Source: Caldimicrobium sp. (lineage in GTDB: Bacteria > Desulfobacterota > Thermodesulfobacteria > Thermodesulfobacteriales > Thermodesulfobacteriaceae). Taken from it: a stretch of 35,481 bases of DNA. The notes below the pieces were generated by a model. The model ran no database searches. It was not told where the DNA came from and saw only the letters and a list, made by a program, of their open reading frames with translations. The translations under genes were made by a program, and so were the position numbers. The stretch is from contig JANXDB010000023.1 of assembly GCA_025060015.1 (NCBI GenBank), forward strand, positions 1 to 35,481, given 5' to 3'. Positions 1-9,001 of the stretch are shown piece by piece (positions within the stretch are counted from its first letter, which is position 1; each line of letters opens with the position of its first letter).

Positions 1-348
1 GTAACAAGGATGCCCTTAGTGATTGATAAGAGGAGGGATCCCTTTTACATAGAGGGAAGGAAGGTAGGGAGAAAAGAGGGGAGACAGGAGGGGAGACAGG
101 AGGGCTTACAACAGGGTTTACAGCAAGGATTACAACAGGGATTACAACAGGGACTTTTAAAAGATGCTCAGGAGATGGTGCTTGAGGTGGTGGAGGTGAA
201 GCTTGGGGAAGTGCCAAAGCAATTAGAGGAGCAGATCAAGGCGGAAACTGACCGAGAGAAACTAAAGAAGCTTCACCGGGAGCTTATTCTTACCTCAAAC
301 CCTCTGGAAGTAATCCAACAATTTGGCTATAGAGTTAATGAAAGCTAA
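1..348 (+). CDS. C-terminal part of an Rpn/PD-(D/E)XK-transposase-like protein (5' partial)
   Basis: The reading frame is open to the first base of the window, and the first Met (position 10) has no convincing Shine-Dalgarno, so the gene probably starts upstream. The visible 115 codons hold a glycine-rich heptad-like stretch, repeated (K/R/Q)EG then LQQG units, followed by a charged helical tail. This is the usual C-terminal architecture of Rpn-family recombination-promoting nuclease / putative transposase proteins, whose catalytic PD-(D/E)XK part would lie N-terminal and is not in the window. The LQQG block is encoded by 12-bp tandem repeats. The alternative is a short free-standing protein starting at position 10. 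Family assignment rests on architecture only. Confidence 0.55.
   Translation, partial: VTRMPLVIDKRRDPFYIEGRKVGRKEGRQEGRQEGLQQGLQQGLQQGLQQGLLKDAQEMVLEVVEVKLGEVPKQLEEQIKAETDREKLKKLHRELILTSNPLEVIQQFGYRVNES
81..152 (+). repeat. 12-bp tandem repeats inside the Rpn-like gene
   Basis: Two copies of a GAGACAGGAGGG-like unit (81-104) are followed by four 12-bp units (105-116, 117-128, 129-140, 141-152). The last two are identical (ATTACAACAGGG). They encode QEGR and LQQG repeats, so copy number can change without breaking the frame. Confidence 0.8.
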
Positions 349-689
349 TCAAAAATACCGTCTAGCAAAGACTTTAAACAAAGGGCACTAATTCATCCCT
401 CTATTAATAAGCCTCTATAAATAATGTTAAGTAACAAATCCTAAAATTGACTCTTCTGCTCCCCTATGTCAGCTTAAAGGTGGTGTGTAAGTCTTTGCCT
501 CTTATTGGGATGCGAAAAAGGGGAAAATTGAAAATTAAGAAATCACTCTTAAACAGGCCTTTTAGTGAAAAGGGAAAAAAGACGAGGTAGGTATACAGAA
601 TCTTCATGCTCTCATCAAAGACTTAGGAATGCCACAAAGACTTTAAGTAATCAAAGATACATCTCAAGGAAAAGAAGTCGCCTTTTGAC
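349..689. other. Intergenic stretch with no supportable gene
   Basis: About 340 bases lie between the Rpn-like gene and the transposase remnant. All frames are interrupted at short intervals. The part from about 590 may be the eroded N-terminal end of the same transposase, but I could not align enough residues to claim it. Confidence 0.5.
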
Positions 690-1130
690 TAAAGGCGATC
701 AAATTTAAAGCCTTCTTTAGAACAGAAGCCACAGTCGAGGCTTTTGGTATCAGTAGATTATCTCAACCGAGGACCTCAAAGAGGAAACGCTTAAAGAGGA
801 GGCCACATGGTGTTTATAGAGTTTATTCAGATTTACAGGAGAGAACATCCTTGCAAGGAGAAGCTTAAGCCCCTGGTGGATGGATTTTGTAGGGAGAGGG
901 GTATAGCTTTGGTGTCAGTATCTACGATTGGAAGGATTATAAAGTATTTGAAAGAGAGGGTGGTAAGTTTGAGGAAAGGCATTGAAGAAGCTTTAGTTTT
1001 TATGGGAAGACGGCAAGGTTTATTGAGAGGGAGAAGAGGAGGCAAAGGATGTGGCTAGTAGATTAGGATTTGTCTATGAAGAGTAGACATTTATCGAGCA
1101 GGAGTGGGAGGGACTTTTGGAGTAAGTTTA
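690..1130 (+). pseudogene. Degenerate IS481-type transposase (frameshifted remnant)
   Basis: Pieces of one transposase can be read in different frames. Around 737-757 there is an AFGISR motif typical of the N-terminal helix-turn-helix, followed by a basic stretch. From about 813 an open segment reads EFIQIYRREHP then KLKPLVDGFCRERG and STIGRIIKYLKER, which resembles the IS481/integrase-core leader 'IRKEHP..GKEKIKPLLDEYC...STIGRIIK'. Around 997-1050 the frame must shift again to read FYGKTARFIEREKRRQR before an in-frame stop. No DDE catalytic core and no terminal inverted repeats are seen. The open frame at 807-1058 is therefore a fragment, not an intact gene. Confidence 0.6.
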
Positions 1131-1541
1131 AGGCTATAGATAGAGGCTTTCAGAGGGTCAATTTGCAAAATATAATTTGTTCTAAACAATCACAATACTT
1201 GATTGATGAGGTATGTATGGGGTTAGGGTTGTAACGCGCCCCGCTTCAAAGGGGATTGCATGAGGAAAGGGCAACACGCAGTGACCTAAGGAAGATCGTG
1301 ACTGCAGAAAACAGATCAATACCTGCTCTAAAAATGTTCCCAAAGTTATTCACAAAAGGTTCTTAAGATTAGATAAAAGGTATGCTCATCTCAAATAGAA
1401 GTGAGGTATCTTGGTCTTTTTCTTCTTACCTGTATCCTCCTTTACTCTCTTTAGTCAAAATCAAAAAGCCAAAGGATTAGGCTTGCCCACTCATGAAAAG
1501 CTATTATACTTATCAGTTAAGACTCACTTAAGGGAGCAAAA
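1131..1541. other. Intergenic stretch with one short hairpin
   Basis: No gene is supported here. A short sequence at about 1229-1259 has a GTTGTAAC start, a CCCC/GGGG hairpin (1239-1242 with 1251-1254) and an ATTGCA end, which superficially resembles a single CRISPR repeat. There is only one copy and there are no cas genes, so it is not called as an array. Confidence 0.4.
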
Positions 1542-1925
1542 ATGAATGGAGTTGAAGCTTTAACTCAGAGTGAGTTTAAAGAGTGGGTGGCCTCAATTGT
1601 GGAAGAGGTCATCAAGGAAAAACTAAGGGAGTTTGTGATAAAGCATGAGCGGGAGGCAAAGGAGATCTCCTTAGTGGAGAGGCTATTGAGAATGGAGGAG
1701 GAGCTAAAGTTTTTGAGGCAGTTAGAGGAGGAAAGGTTTAGCGCCTTGATGAAGGAGATGAATGCTCGCTTTGAGGCCATGAATGTCCGCTTTGAAGCTC
1801 TCCAAAAGGAAATAGATACCCGCTTTGAGGCCTTGGAGAGAAGATTTAACTTCCTTCAGTGGTTGATTGTAGGTGGCTTTTCCTTCCTGAGCCTTCTTTT
1901 AGTCCTAATAAGATTTGGATCTTGA
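1542..1925 (+). CDS. Small coiled-coil protein with C-terminal membrane anchor
   Basis: 127 aa, start ATG preceded by AAGGGAGCAAAA (Shine-Dalgarno at about 1529-1535). Residues 10-100 are almost entirely charged helix with heptad character. Between about residues 70 and 105 an 11-residue pattern recurs around RFEA(M/L). The last ~20 residues (WLIVGGFSFLSLLLVLIRF) form one transmembrane helix, so the protein is probably tail-anchored with the coiled coil in the cytoplasm. Such proteins are common near mobile or tRNA-flanked regions of thermophile genomes; no function is assigned. No enzymatic motif is visible. The coding sequence is intact and has clear codon structure, unlike the remnant upstream. 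Confidence 0.7.
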   Translation: MNGVEALTQSEFKEWVASIVEEVIKEKLREFVIKHEREAKEISLVERLLRMEEELKFLRQLEEERFSALMKEMNARFEAMNVRFEALQKEIDTRFEALERRFNFLQWLIVGGFSFLSLLLVLIRFGS

Positions 1926-2577
1926 GGGGTTCGCCATTAAGTTAAAACCTCTTCTGGATATAGCTCTATGAGAAAGTTGCTTTAAAGGAAATTCTATCTA
2001 CCCTTGCACTCTAAACATCCTCCTTTTTCTCTGCTTTCAAGTAAGACTTAAGAAGACTTAAAAATACACATCTCTCATACATGTTCTAAACAAAATCGTC
2101 CACCAAAAAATGAGGTCTCCTTTATCTGAAAGACCATAGATTATACAACTTAAGATGGAAGTTCTTTCTCCTTTAAAGATATTATTCTATAAAAGCTTCC
2201 AGAAAAGGATTTGTAAATGCCCCTAAATATAAATGTTTTAACCTGTGTGGAGAGCATAGAAATTAAAGCGTATAAACAGGTTTTGGATGTAATGAAGAGG
2301 CTTCCAGTAGCGTATGGTAATGGCTTTTGTAAGTTATATTAGAATTTTGTGGTATTAATTTTTATTCAGAATTCTTAATAGGGATTAATCCATATTAATG
2401 ACCAATGGAAAGGGCATTCCTGAGACAAAGGAGCCAAAATGCATGAAAGATAGGTCACCTAAACACACTTACCCTTGTGCATGGATATCCCTTTAAGTTT
2501 CATATTTCACGACTTGTGATAATCAAGGAGACCCACTTAAGGAGGTAGCAGGCCTTGATCTTAACAAGAAAGGATTA
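1926..2577. other. Long A+T-rich intergenic stretch
   Basis: About 650 bases without a recognisable gene. A 41-codon open frame at 2217-2342 and an inverted repeat AACCTGT/ACAGGTT (about 2240-2283) are present, but neither has supporting context or a ribosome-binding site. It looks like eroded sequence at the edge of the accessory patch. Confidence 0.5.
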
Positions 2578-2649
2578 AGCCGGCGGTGGGGATCGAACCC
2601 ACGACCTGTGGATTACGAATCCACTGCTCTGCCTCTGAGCTACGCCGGC
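2578..2649 (-). tRNA. tRNA-Thr (anticodon CGT)
   Basis: Read on the minus strand, the cloverleaf is complete. The 7-bp acceptor GCCGGCG pairs with CGCCGGC, the D-arm is GCTCAGAGGCAGAGC, the anticodon stem GTGGA/TCCAC encloses TT-CGT-AA, and the T-arm carries GGTTCGATCC. The CGT anticodon reads ACG threonine codons. The discriminator base is U and the 3' CCA is not encoded. It lies downstream of the transporter gene and borders the gene-poor region. Confidence 0.95.
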
Positions 2650-2683
2650 TTTGTTTTATTGGATTTTAATCTTTATTATAACT

Positions 2684-4192
2684 CTAAAGAACAGGACCTT
2701 CAAGAACTCTCTTTCTACTGATAATGGCGATAATGCCTAAAAAGAAAATAAAAGCCATGATAAAGGCGCGAGCTAGCCATTTATAAGGGTCTTCCTCTGC
2801 TAAAACCTCTAAAAGTTTTTCACTAAACCAGAAATAACCAATAAGAACTATAAAGAGTGGAGAGATGATGGCCATGATGTAGACAAAGAATTTAGGTATT
2901 TTAATTACACTATCTCTAATGAGTTCCTGGTAGAAGTTATTGATGCCGAATACCCACAGGAAGATGATGATCTCAAGCAAAGCATAGATTAAGAGAAAGA
3001 CTGCTCCTGCCCAAAAGTCAAACTCATCGAGAAAATGTGGCAAAAAGGCACAGAGATGAGCACCTATGATGACAATTATCATGCTAACGGTAACGGATTT
3101 GGTGTGGCTCCACTTCATCTCATCCTCAAAAAGGGCAACCATTGGTTGTATCAGCGCAAGGGAAGAGGTTAGAGCAGCTATAAAGAGAAGCATAAACCAG
3201 ACAAAGGATAAAATCTGCCCGAATGGGAGATTCATCAGGATGGCGGGCATGGTCATGAAGCCGATTCTAAAGGTTCCCTCTTTAGCTAATTCTGGAACTG
3301 CAAGGGCGCCAAACATGGCAAAGGCGGCTGGAATAGCTATACTTGCTCCAATTATTACCTCCACAAATTCATTAACTCCTGCGGTCCACAGCCCAGCCTT
3401 TACTACATCCTCTCTTGGTTTAACATAACTGGCATAGGTAGCTATGGCACCCATACCAAGGGAAAGAGTGAAGAAAATCTGTCCCGATGCCTCAATCCAG
3501 ATCATAGGGTCTTTCAAACCAGAGAAATTCAAATTATAGATGAATTTCAAGCCTTCAAGTCCTGCCCAGTTGTTGGTTGATAGAGATATAACTCCCAAAA
3601 AGATACCCATGATAATGAGTAAAGGCATACCAATCTTAGCAGTAATCTCTATACCCCTGGCAATACCTCTCTGAAGGATGATCCAATTGATAAACAAAGT
3701 TATCCAGAAAAAGAAACCAGCAAGCAGAGAGGGTGATGTGTATTCTTTGAAAAACTTTAAATAGGGATCCATTGCTACTTTTGGATCTGGTGAGGAGACC
3801 GGTTCTGGCATCATACCAAAAAGGGATAAAAAGGCAAAGCCTAAGGTCCAGGATTCAATATAGATATAATACATGACGATAAGAATTGGTATGGCCACAC
3901 CCAAGGAGCCAAGAGCTCTTGCCCAGCTTGCCTGTTTGAAGAAAAGACCGATAATTCCAGTCATAGAGCCATGCCCATATCTTCCCGCATATCTTCCAAT
4001 AACCCACTCAATAAGCATCACAGGTAAACCAAGTAGGATTAGAGAGATAAAGTAAGGTAGCATAAAGGCACCGCCACCGTATAGTGCGGCCTTGGAGGGA
4101 AAACGAAGGAGATTCCCCAAACCAACGGCATTACCAGCTGCTGCTAAAATAAGCCCGATCTTTGTCCCCCACGTCTCCCTCTGTGGTTTCAT
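2684..4192 (-). CDS. Sodium-dependent transporter, neurotransmitter:sodium symporter (SNF) family
   Basis: 502 aa integral membrane protein with about 12 hydrophobic segments, the usual size for bacterial LeuT/MhsT relatives. The N-terminus has the family signature (WGTKIG then AAAGNAVGLGNLLRFP, about residues 8-32), which forms TM1 and the Na+/substrate site; a second conserved stretch FFTLSLGMGAIATYASY lies in the TM6 region. The family imports amino acids or related amines with Na+; the exact substrate cannot be read from sequence. Its ATG overlaps the stop of the upstream flavoprotein by 4 bases (ATGA), so the two are translationally coupled and are the distal genes of an operon that starts with galE. 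Confidence 0.92.
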   Translation of the reverse strand: MKPQRETWGTKIGLILAAAGNAVGLGNLLRFPSKAALYGGGAFMLPYFISLILLGLPVMLIEWVIGRYAGRYGHGSMTGIIGLFFKQASWARALGSLGVAIPILIVMYYIYIESWTLGFAFLSLFGMMPEPVSSPDPKVAMDPYLKFFKEYTSPSLLAGFFFWITLFINWIILQRGIARGIEITAKIGMPLLIIMGIFLGVISLSTNNWAGLEGLKFIYNLNFSGLKDPMIWIEASGQIFFTLSLGMGAIATYASYVKPREDVVKAGLWTAGVNEFVEVIIGASIAIPAAFAMFGALAVPELAKEGTFRIGFMTMPAILMNLPFGQILSFVWFMLLFIAALTSSLALIQPMVALFEDEMKWSHTKSVTVSMIIVIIGAHLCAFLPHFLDEFDFWAGAVFLLIYALLEIIIFLWVFGINNFYQELIRDSVIKIPKFFVYIMAIISPLFIVLIGYFWFSEKLLEVLAEEDPYKWLARAFIMAFIFFLGIIAIISRKRVLEGPVL

Positions 4193-5151
4193 CTCTGAGA
4201 TACCCTCTCTTTGATTCGTCTTATTATAATGTATGCAGTATTAAAAGCAAGTTGAATTGTGCCCTTGGGCACTGCTATGTCTCCTGCTAAAAAGACCCCA
4301 GGTAAGTTTGTCTCGAAATGTTGATCAATCTTTGGTTGGTCTTCTAAATCAAATTCCACACCTATATATTTTAAGAACCCTTTAGGAGTGCTTCCACCTA
4401 GACAATAATAGACAAAATCGTAGGTGTCAACTGAGCCATTCCTGTAAAAAACCCTCACCTTCCCATCATCAGCTTCAAGCTTCTCGATATCAGTACCCAT
4501 AAGGAGTTTTACCTTGCCCTGCGCTACCTTTTCCTCAAGTATTTTGAGATTAACGGGATTTATTCTGAAAAACTGAGGTCTTCTGTAGGAGAGATAGACC
4601 TCACAGTTTGGACATAGAAAGGAGGCTACTTCTGCTGCGGTATCACCCCCACCAACAACAAGGACCTTACCTGCCGAGGGACAAAGACTGGGAGGTTCAA
4701 AAAAAACCCTACCCTTTAGCTCTTTGGGTATGGGATAATCTGGCTTTTTTGGCTGCCCAAAAATCCCTATGGCTATAATTACAAACTCAGCATAAAACTT
4801 GGGCTCATTATTAACAGTGATCTCATAAACATCTCCCAGCCTTTTTATGTAATTAACCTCACTATTTAGTTCCACCTCGAGATTGTATTCTTCCACCCAT
4901 TTCTTCATGCGCTCTAAAAAGGCTTCCCTTGACTCCGTTTCAAATCTGCAGTTTCCTATAGCCTCTACCTCTACCCCTCTGTAGATCGCATCCACTCTTT
5001 TGTTGGGACGATATAGCCTTTCGATGGTATCACATAGGTGAGGCGCCTTCTCTAATATCACCACTGGTTCTATGCCGTGAAGTTTAGCCTCCACACCTGA
5101 AGCAATCCCAGCAGGGCCTGCACCAATAACTGCGATTTTTACCCTTCTCAT
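4189..5151 (-). CDS. FAD/NAD(P)-dependent oxidoreductase, YpdA / thioredoxin-reductase-like
   Basis: 320 aa. The FAD Rossmann motif GAGPAG sits at residues 10-15, the NAD(P) motif GGGDTA in the middle (about 167-172), and the C-terminal flavin motif GDIAVPKGTIQLAF near 290-305. The two-dinucleotide-fold layout matches thioredoxin reductase and YpdA-type proteins. The CxxC pair that thioredoxin reductases carry just before the NAD(P) motif is missing; a CPNC occurs just after it, in a different place. It is therefore more like YpdA-type disulfide reductases or a ferredoxin/quinone reductase than a thioredoxin reductase. It overlaps galE upstream and the transporter downstream by 4 bases each. 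The physiological substrate is unknown. Confidence 0.82.
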   Translation of the reverse strand: MRRVKIAVIGAGPAGIASGVEAKLHGIEPVVILEKAPHLCDTIERLYRPNKRVDAIYRGVEVEAIGNCRFETESREAFLERMKKWVEEYNLEVELNSEVNYIKRLGDVYEITVNNEPKFYAEFVIIAIGIFGQPKKPDYPIPKELKGRVFFEPPSLCPSAGKVLVVGGGDTAAEVASFLCPNCEVYLSYRRPQFFRINPVNLKILEEKVAQGKVKLLMGTDIEKLEADDGKVRVFYRNGSVDTYDFVYYCLGGSTPKGFLKYIGVEFDLEDQPKIDQHFETNLPGVFLAGDIAVPKGTIQLAFNTAYIIIRRIKERVSQR

Positions 5152-6152
5152 GGCTTACCCCCCTTTCCGAGCCTTCTCTCCCACTCCCAGGTATGTTTTA
5201 TTATCAGGGAGAGATCGTCAAATTCTGGTCTAAAACCTAAAAGGGTCCTGATCTTATCGGTCTTGGCAATTAAAATAGGTGGATCTCCCGGTCTTCGTGA
5301 GGTCTCTTTTACCTCAAAATCAACGCCTGTGACTACCTTAGCCACAGCCACCACTTCCCTTACTGAATATCCCCTTCCATAGCCACAGTTGAAGACCTGG
5401 GAATCACCCCCTGAAATCAGATAATCCATGGCTAAAAGATGGGCCGCTGCCAGGTCCATAACATGAATATAATCCCTTACACAGGTTCCATCAGGTGTGG
5501 GATAGTCAGTTCCAAAGATCTCAAGAAAGGGATACTCGCCTTTGGCAGTCTTCAGGGCTCTTAAAATGAGGTGGGTGGGCTGATTATAAGCAGGTCCGAT
5601 TTCACCTTCGGGATCAGCTCCCGCCACATTGAAATACCTCAGAGAAACATATCTGATCTCTCCTGCCTTACTCATATCTCTTAAGATTTTCTCCACCATG
5701 GCCTTACTCTCTCCATAGGGGCTTATGGGATTAAAAGGGGCTTCCTCATCCACCGGGACCACTTCAGGTATTCCATAGACCGCTGCCGATGATGAAAAGA
5801 CAAAGTTCTTTATGTTAGCTTTCTGCATGGCAGAAAGTAACCTTAGGGTGTTACCTACGTTGTTGTAATAGTACTTTAAGGGATGATCCACACTTTCTGG
5901 CACTACGATAAAGGCTGCAAAATGCATAACCACCTGGGGTTCTCTCTCTTTTAAAAACTCATAAAGCCTGTCTTCCTCTGCTAAATCAAGGGGCCAAAAT
6001 TCTCCATAACGAAGATTGGTGCTCTGGCTCGTGCTTAGATTGTCTATAACGATAACTTCATGGCCACTCCTTACTAGGACTTTGGCCACATGACTCCCAA
6101 TGTACCCAGCACCACCGGTTATCACAACCTTGATAGTCCTTTTTAACCCCAT
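5148..6152 (-). CDS. galE: UDP-glucose 4-epimerase
   Basis: 334 aa, cytoplasmic extended short-chain dehydrogenase. It has the NAD-binding GGAGYIGS motif (residues 13-20), a conserved SSSAAVYG stretch at 120-127, the catalytic YGESK (Tyr146, Lys150) and the epimerase motif CVRDYIHVMDLA. It interconverts UDP-glucose and UDP-galactose for the envelope glycans. The start is supported by AAGGGGAC 5 bases upstream of the ATG. It is the first gene of a three-gene minus-strand operon and is transcribed divergently from recJ. An A+T-rich inverted repeat lies just upstream (6188-6210). Other UDP-sugar epimerases are possible, but the length and motifs fit GalE best. Confidence 0.92.
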   Translation of the reverse strand: MGLKRTIKVVITGGAGYIGSHVAKVLVRSGHEVIVIDNLSTSQSTNLRYGEFWPLDLAEEDRLYEFLKEREPQVVMHFAAFIVVPESVDHPLKYYYNNVGNTLRLLSAMQKANIKNFVFSSSAAVYGIPEVVPVDEEAPFNPISPYGESKAMVEKILRDMSKAGEIRYVSLRYFNVAGADPEGEIGPAYNQPTHLILRALKTAKGEYPFLEIFGTDYPTPDGTCVRDYIHVMDLAAAHLLAMDYLISGGDSQVFNCGYGRGYSVREVVAVAKVVTGVDFEVKETSRRPGDPPILIAKTDKIRTLLGFRPEFDDLSLIIKHTWEWERRLGKGGKP

Positions 6153-6187
6153 AATGTCCCCTTTTTTCCCAGAAAAATTTCCTCAAT

Positions 6188-6210
6188 TATTTAATAATAT
6201 ATATTAAATA
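6188..6210. promoter_or_regulatory. A+T-rich perfect inverted repeat upstream of galE
   Basis: TATTTAATA (6188-6196) and TATTAAATA (6202-6210) are exact inverted copies with a 5-base spacer, placed 36 bases before the galE start. It could be an operator or simply overlap the minus-strand -10 region; its low complexity makes chance a real possibility. Confidence 0.4.
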
Positions 6211-6229
6211 GTAGATTTTGAATGGTTTT

Positions 6230-6258
6230 AACATGTTTTCTTTTTTTTTCAACATGTT
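6230..6258 (+). promoter_or_regulatory. Twin AACATGTT palindromes, candidate operator of recJ
   Basis: The 8-bp palindrome AACATGTT occurs at 6230-6237 and 6251-6258, centres exactly 21 bp apart (two helical turns), separated by a T-rich tract. The second copy lies just upstream of a TATAAA -10-like element (6263-6268), placing the pair over the likely -35 region of the recJ promoter. Confidence 0.45.
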
Positions 6259-6273
6259 AGAATATAAAATTAC

Positions 6274-7947
6274 ATGACTCTTAAAAAGCTTTGGGTGCAA
6301 AGACCATATCAACGAGAGCTTCTCTATCAATTCATAAGAGAAGGATCCTTTTCTCCTCTTATTTCTCAAATATTAATCAATAAAGGCTTTAGCGAGATCA
6401 GTTCTGCCTACAAATTTCTCTATCCGCAGCTAAGTGACTTTGCTAATCCCTTTGAAATACCTGAGATGGATCTAGCAGTTAAAAGGATCGAAGATAGCCT
6501 TCAAGGAGAGGAGAGAATTGGTATTTATGGAGATTCCGATGCCGATGGAATAATAGGAAGTTATGTTCTTTATGACTTTCTAAGCAAAATCTCTAAAAAA
6601 GAACCACTGGTATTACTTCCTGATAAAAACAAAGAGGGTTATGGTTTTCACAAAAAGTACCTACCTTTCTTCAAAGCCAATGGAGTAAAACTAATCATCA
6701 CGGTGGATGTAGGTATCTCTGCCTCAGATACAGTAGAGGAAGCCAAGGCTTTAGGCCTGGATGTGATCATCACAGACCACCATGAAGTAAGGGAGAAGCC
6801 CTCTTCCATCGTGGTTACCAGTAAGTTAACCTCCAGAGACTCGCCCTTTCATTATCTTTGTGGTGCAGGGGTGGCCCTAACACTAATAAGGGCCATAAGA
6901 AGTCACCTCTATCAAAGGGGATTTTTTTCGGAGAAAAGGCCTCCCTCTCTGAGAGAGTACTTAGAACTAGTTGCAATAGCCACTTTGGCAGATATGGTTC
7001 CCCTCTTAGGAGAAAACAGGACCATAACCTATTTTGGTTTTAAAGATCTAAACGACCCTTTTCATCCTGCACTCAAGGCCCTTATTCAAAGTCTTGGTCT
7101 TAGACCTCCACTCACAGAGGAGGATCTTCATTTTAGAATCATATCCTCTATCAATGCCTGTGGAAGGCTTGGTAAGGCGGAGGTCTTTTTTAATTTTCTG
7201 AAGTCTTTCAATCCTCAAGAGAGAGAGAGCTATCTCCGTGAACTTCAAAATTTAAATCAGGAAAGGCAGATCTTGGAGAGCGAACTATGGGAAAGGGTGC
7301 AAAAGGAGATTGAAGTTGAAGAGAATTTGCCCATTCTATTAGCCCTATTTGAGGGTCTTCCAAGAGCTATGCTTGGACTTTTAGCAAACAGACTTAAAAA
7401 TCGCTACAACAGGCCAGTGCTTATCCTGAGCATGGAGAATGGATTGGCCTATGGTTCTGCTCGAAGTCCTGAGGGTATTGACCTTCTTGAAATGCTTTGG
7501 AACTTAAGGGACTGTTTTCTTGAATTAGGTGGCCATCAAAGGGCCTTTGGTTTCAAAATTTCAAAGGAGAAAATACCTGAACTTAAGAGCAAAATAAGGG
7601 AAATAGAAATTATAAGGCCCAAGGGATCAGATGTTTTGCACTTAGATGCTATAACCAGTATATCGGAGATTCTCCTCGAGGATAATCAATATTCTCTTAG
7701 GGAGATGCAACCCTATGGAATCTCTCACCATCCACCCCTTTTAGCAGTGAGAGGTTTTGAAGTGAGGTCACATGAAATCATAAAGGATAAACACACAAAA
7801 TTTATTTTAAAGGAAGGTCTCAAAGAGATATCTGCCATCTATTTTAACGATATTTTGCCTTCAAAAGTCAAAATGCTTGCGGTAACACCCTATCTCAATA
7901 ACTTTTCCCAGAGGATGGAGCTAAAGATTGAGGACTACAGATTTTAA
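6274..7947 (+). CDS. recJ: Single-stranded-DNA-specific 5'-3' exonuclease RecJ
   Basis: 557 aa, in the normal range for RecJ. The DHH phosphoesterase motifs are visible: DSDADGI near residues 88-93, TVDVGIS in motif II, and TDHHE near 166-170. Further on come the [13 protein letters not shown] segment and the DHHA1-region GGHQRAFGF. RecJ degrades single-stranded DNA in recombination and repair. No Shine-Dalgarno precedes the ATG, and a TATAAA element ends only 5 bases upstream, so the mRNA may be leaderless. The 3' end overlaps the dgt start by 20 bases, making recJ the head of a plus-strand operon. Confidence 0.93.
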   Translation: MTLKKLWVQRPYQRELLYQFIREGSFSPLISQILINKGFSEISSAYKFLYPQLSDFANPFEIPEMDLAVKRIEDSLQGEERIGIYGDSDADGIIGSYVLYDFLSKISKKEPLVLLPDKNKEGYGFHKKYLPFFKANGVKLIITVDVGISASDTVEEAKALGLDVIITDHHEVREKPSSIVVTSKLTSRDSPFHYLCGAGVALTLIRAIRSHLYQRGFFSEKRPPSLREYLELVAIATLADMVPLLGENRTITYFGFKDLNDPFHPALKALIQSLGLRPPLTEEDLHFRIISSINACGRLGKAEVFFNFLKSFNPQERESYLRELQNLNQERQILESELWERVQKEIEVEENLPILLALFEGLPRAMLGLLANRLKNRYNRPVLILSMENGLAYGSARSPEGIDLLEMLWNLRDCFLELGGHQRAFGFKISKEKIPELKSKIREIEIIRPKGSDVLHLDAITSISEILLEDNQYSLREMQPYGISHHPPLLAVRGFEVRSHEIIKDKHTKFILKEGLKEISAIYFNDILPSKVKMLAVTPYLNNFSQRMELKIEDYRF

Positions 7948-9001
7948 GATAAGAGAACTTAAAGAGGATGAAGAGCTTAGCCTTTTAGCTCCCCAGGCTG
8001 TTAGGGCCAAATTTTCCAGGGGCAGAGCAAAACCTGAAGAGGAATGCGAGATACGCACTGCCTTTGAAAGAGATAGAGACAGAATTATTCACTCCAAGGC
8101 TTTTAGAAGGCTTAAACACAAAACGCAGGTTTTTCTTGCTCCAAGGGGAGATCACTACAGAACAAGGCTAACTCATACTTTAGAGGTTGCGCAAATTGCC
8201 AGAACCATTGCAGGAGCTTTAAAACTCAATTTAGCCCTCACTGAGGCCATTGCTTTAGGTCATGACCTGGGACACACACCCTTTGGACATGCAGGAGAAG
8301 AGGTTTTGAATGAGATCTTAGAGGAGGGCTTTAGACACTATGAACAGAGTCTAAGGGTGATTGATCTCCTTGAAAAGGATGGTCAAGGACTAAATCTTAC
8401 CTTTGAGGTTAGGGAAGGGATCTTGAAACACTCCAAAGGCAAAGGCCCCATAATCAGAGATGAAGAAGATCTCCCCCTCGAGGCTCAAGTAGTAAGGTTC
8501 TCAGACATCATAGCCTATGTTAATCATGATATAGATGATGCCATAAGAGCTGGTATAATCGAAGTTAAAGATTTGCCTGAAAAGGTTAAAACCGAGCTCG
8601 GTGAAAGCCATGCCAAAAGAATCGATACCCTCATAAAAAGTCTCTTGAGAGCAACTTTAGAAGAGGGACTAAAAAGAGTCACTATGGATCCTAAGAAATT
8701 AGAGGCTTTAGAGCTTTTGAGAGATTTTCTCTTTGAGAGGGTATATTTTTCCCCTCTTGTCCGAGGGGAGTTTGAGAAGGCAAAGACAATACTCTTCTCT
8801 CTGTTTGAATTTTATGATAAGAATTTTGAAAGAATTGAATATCTTATCAAGGCAAAAAGTCTTTTTCCAAAGGAGGAAAAGGTAAGATTAATTGCCGACT
8901 ATCTCTCGGGTATGACTGATCGTTATGCCCTCAACGAATACTTCGAATATTTTGTGCCAAAGCCCTGGGGAATGGGTATTTCAAAGGGAGGCTATGTGTA
9001 A
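7928..9001 (+). CDS. dgt: Deoxyguanosinetriphosphate triphosphohydrolase-like dNTPase (HD domain)
   Basis: 357 aa. It has the family N-terminus ([24 protein letters not shown], read in parts), the HD-domain His in [13 protein letters not shown] and the metal-binding [13 protein letters not shown] near residues 110-122, plus a later D in [15 protein letters not shown]. The enzyme hydrolyses dNTPs to nucleosides plus triphosphate. The start is a TTG inside the end of recJ, with GGAG 8 bases upstream; no ATG lies near the conserved N-terminus, so TTG is the best choice. It belongs to the broad dGTPase-like family (type 2 size), so the preferred nucleotide is uncertain. Confidence 0.9.
   Translation: MRTTDFKIRELKEDEELSLLAPQAVRAKFSRGRAKPEEECEIRTAFERDRDRIIHSKAFRRLKHKTQVFLAPRGDHYRTRLTHTLEVAQIARTIAGALKLNLALTEAIALGHDLGHTPFGHAGEEVLNEILEEGFRHYEQSLRVIDLLEKDGQGLNLTFEVREGILKHSKGKGPIIRDEEDLPLEAQVVRFSDIIAYVNHDIDDAIRAGIIEVKDLPEKVKTELGESHAKRIDTLIKSLLRATLEEGLKRVTMDPKKLEALELLRDFLFERVYFSPLVRGEFEKAKTILFSLFEFYDKNFERIEYLIKAKSLFPKEEKVRLIADYLSGMTDRYALNEYFEYFVPKPWGMGISKGGYV

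Noticed and set aside
807-1058. Intact 83-residue gene
   Set aside because: Its residues match only the middle of an IS481-type transposase and the flanking parts continue in other frames, so it belongs to the pseudogene.
1229-1259. CRISPR array
   Set aside because: Only one repeat-like copy, no spacers of regular length and no cas genes nearby.
1260-1320. GAGGAAAG motif suggestive of RNase P RNA
   Set aside because: The rest of the conserved RNase P core (P4 partner strand, loop motifs) is absent.
2217-2342. 41-codon open frame in the 1926-2577 gap
   Set aside because: No ribosome-binding site, no recognisable motif, and it lies in eroded-looking DNA.
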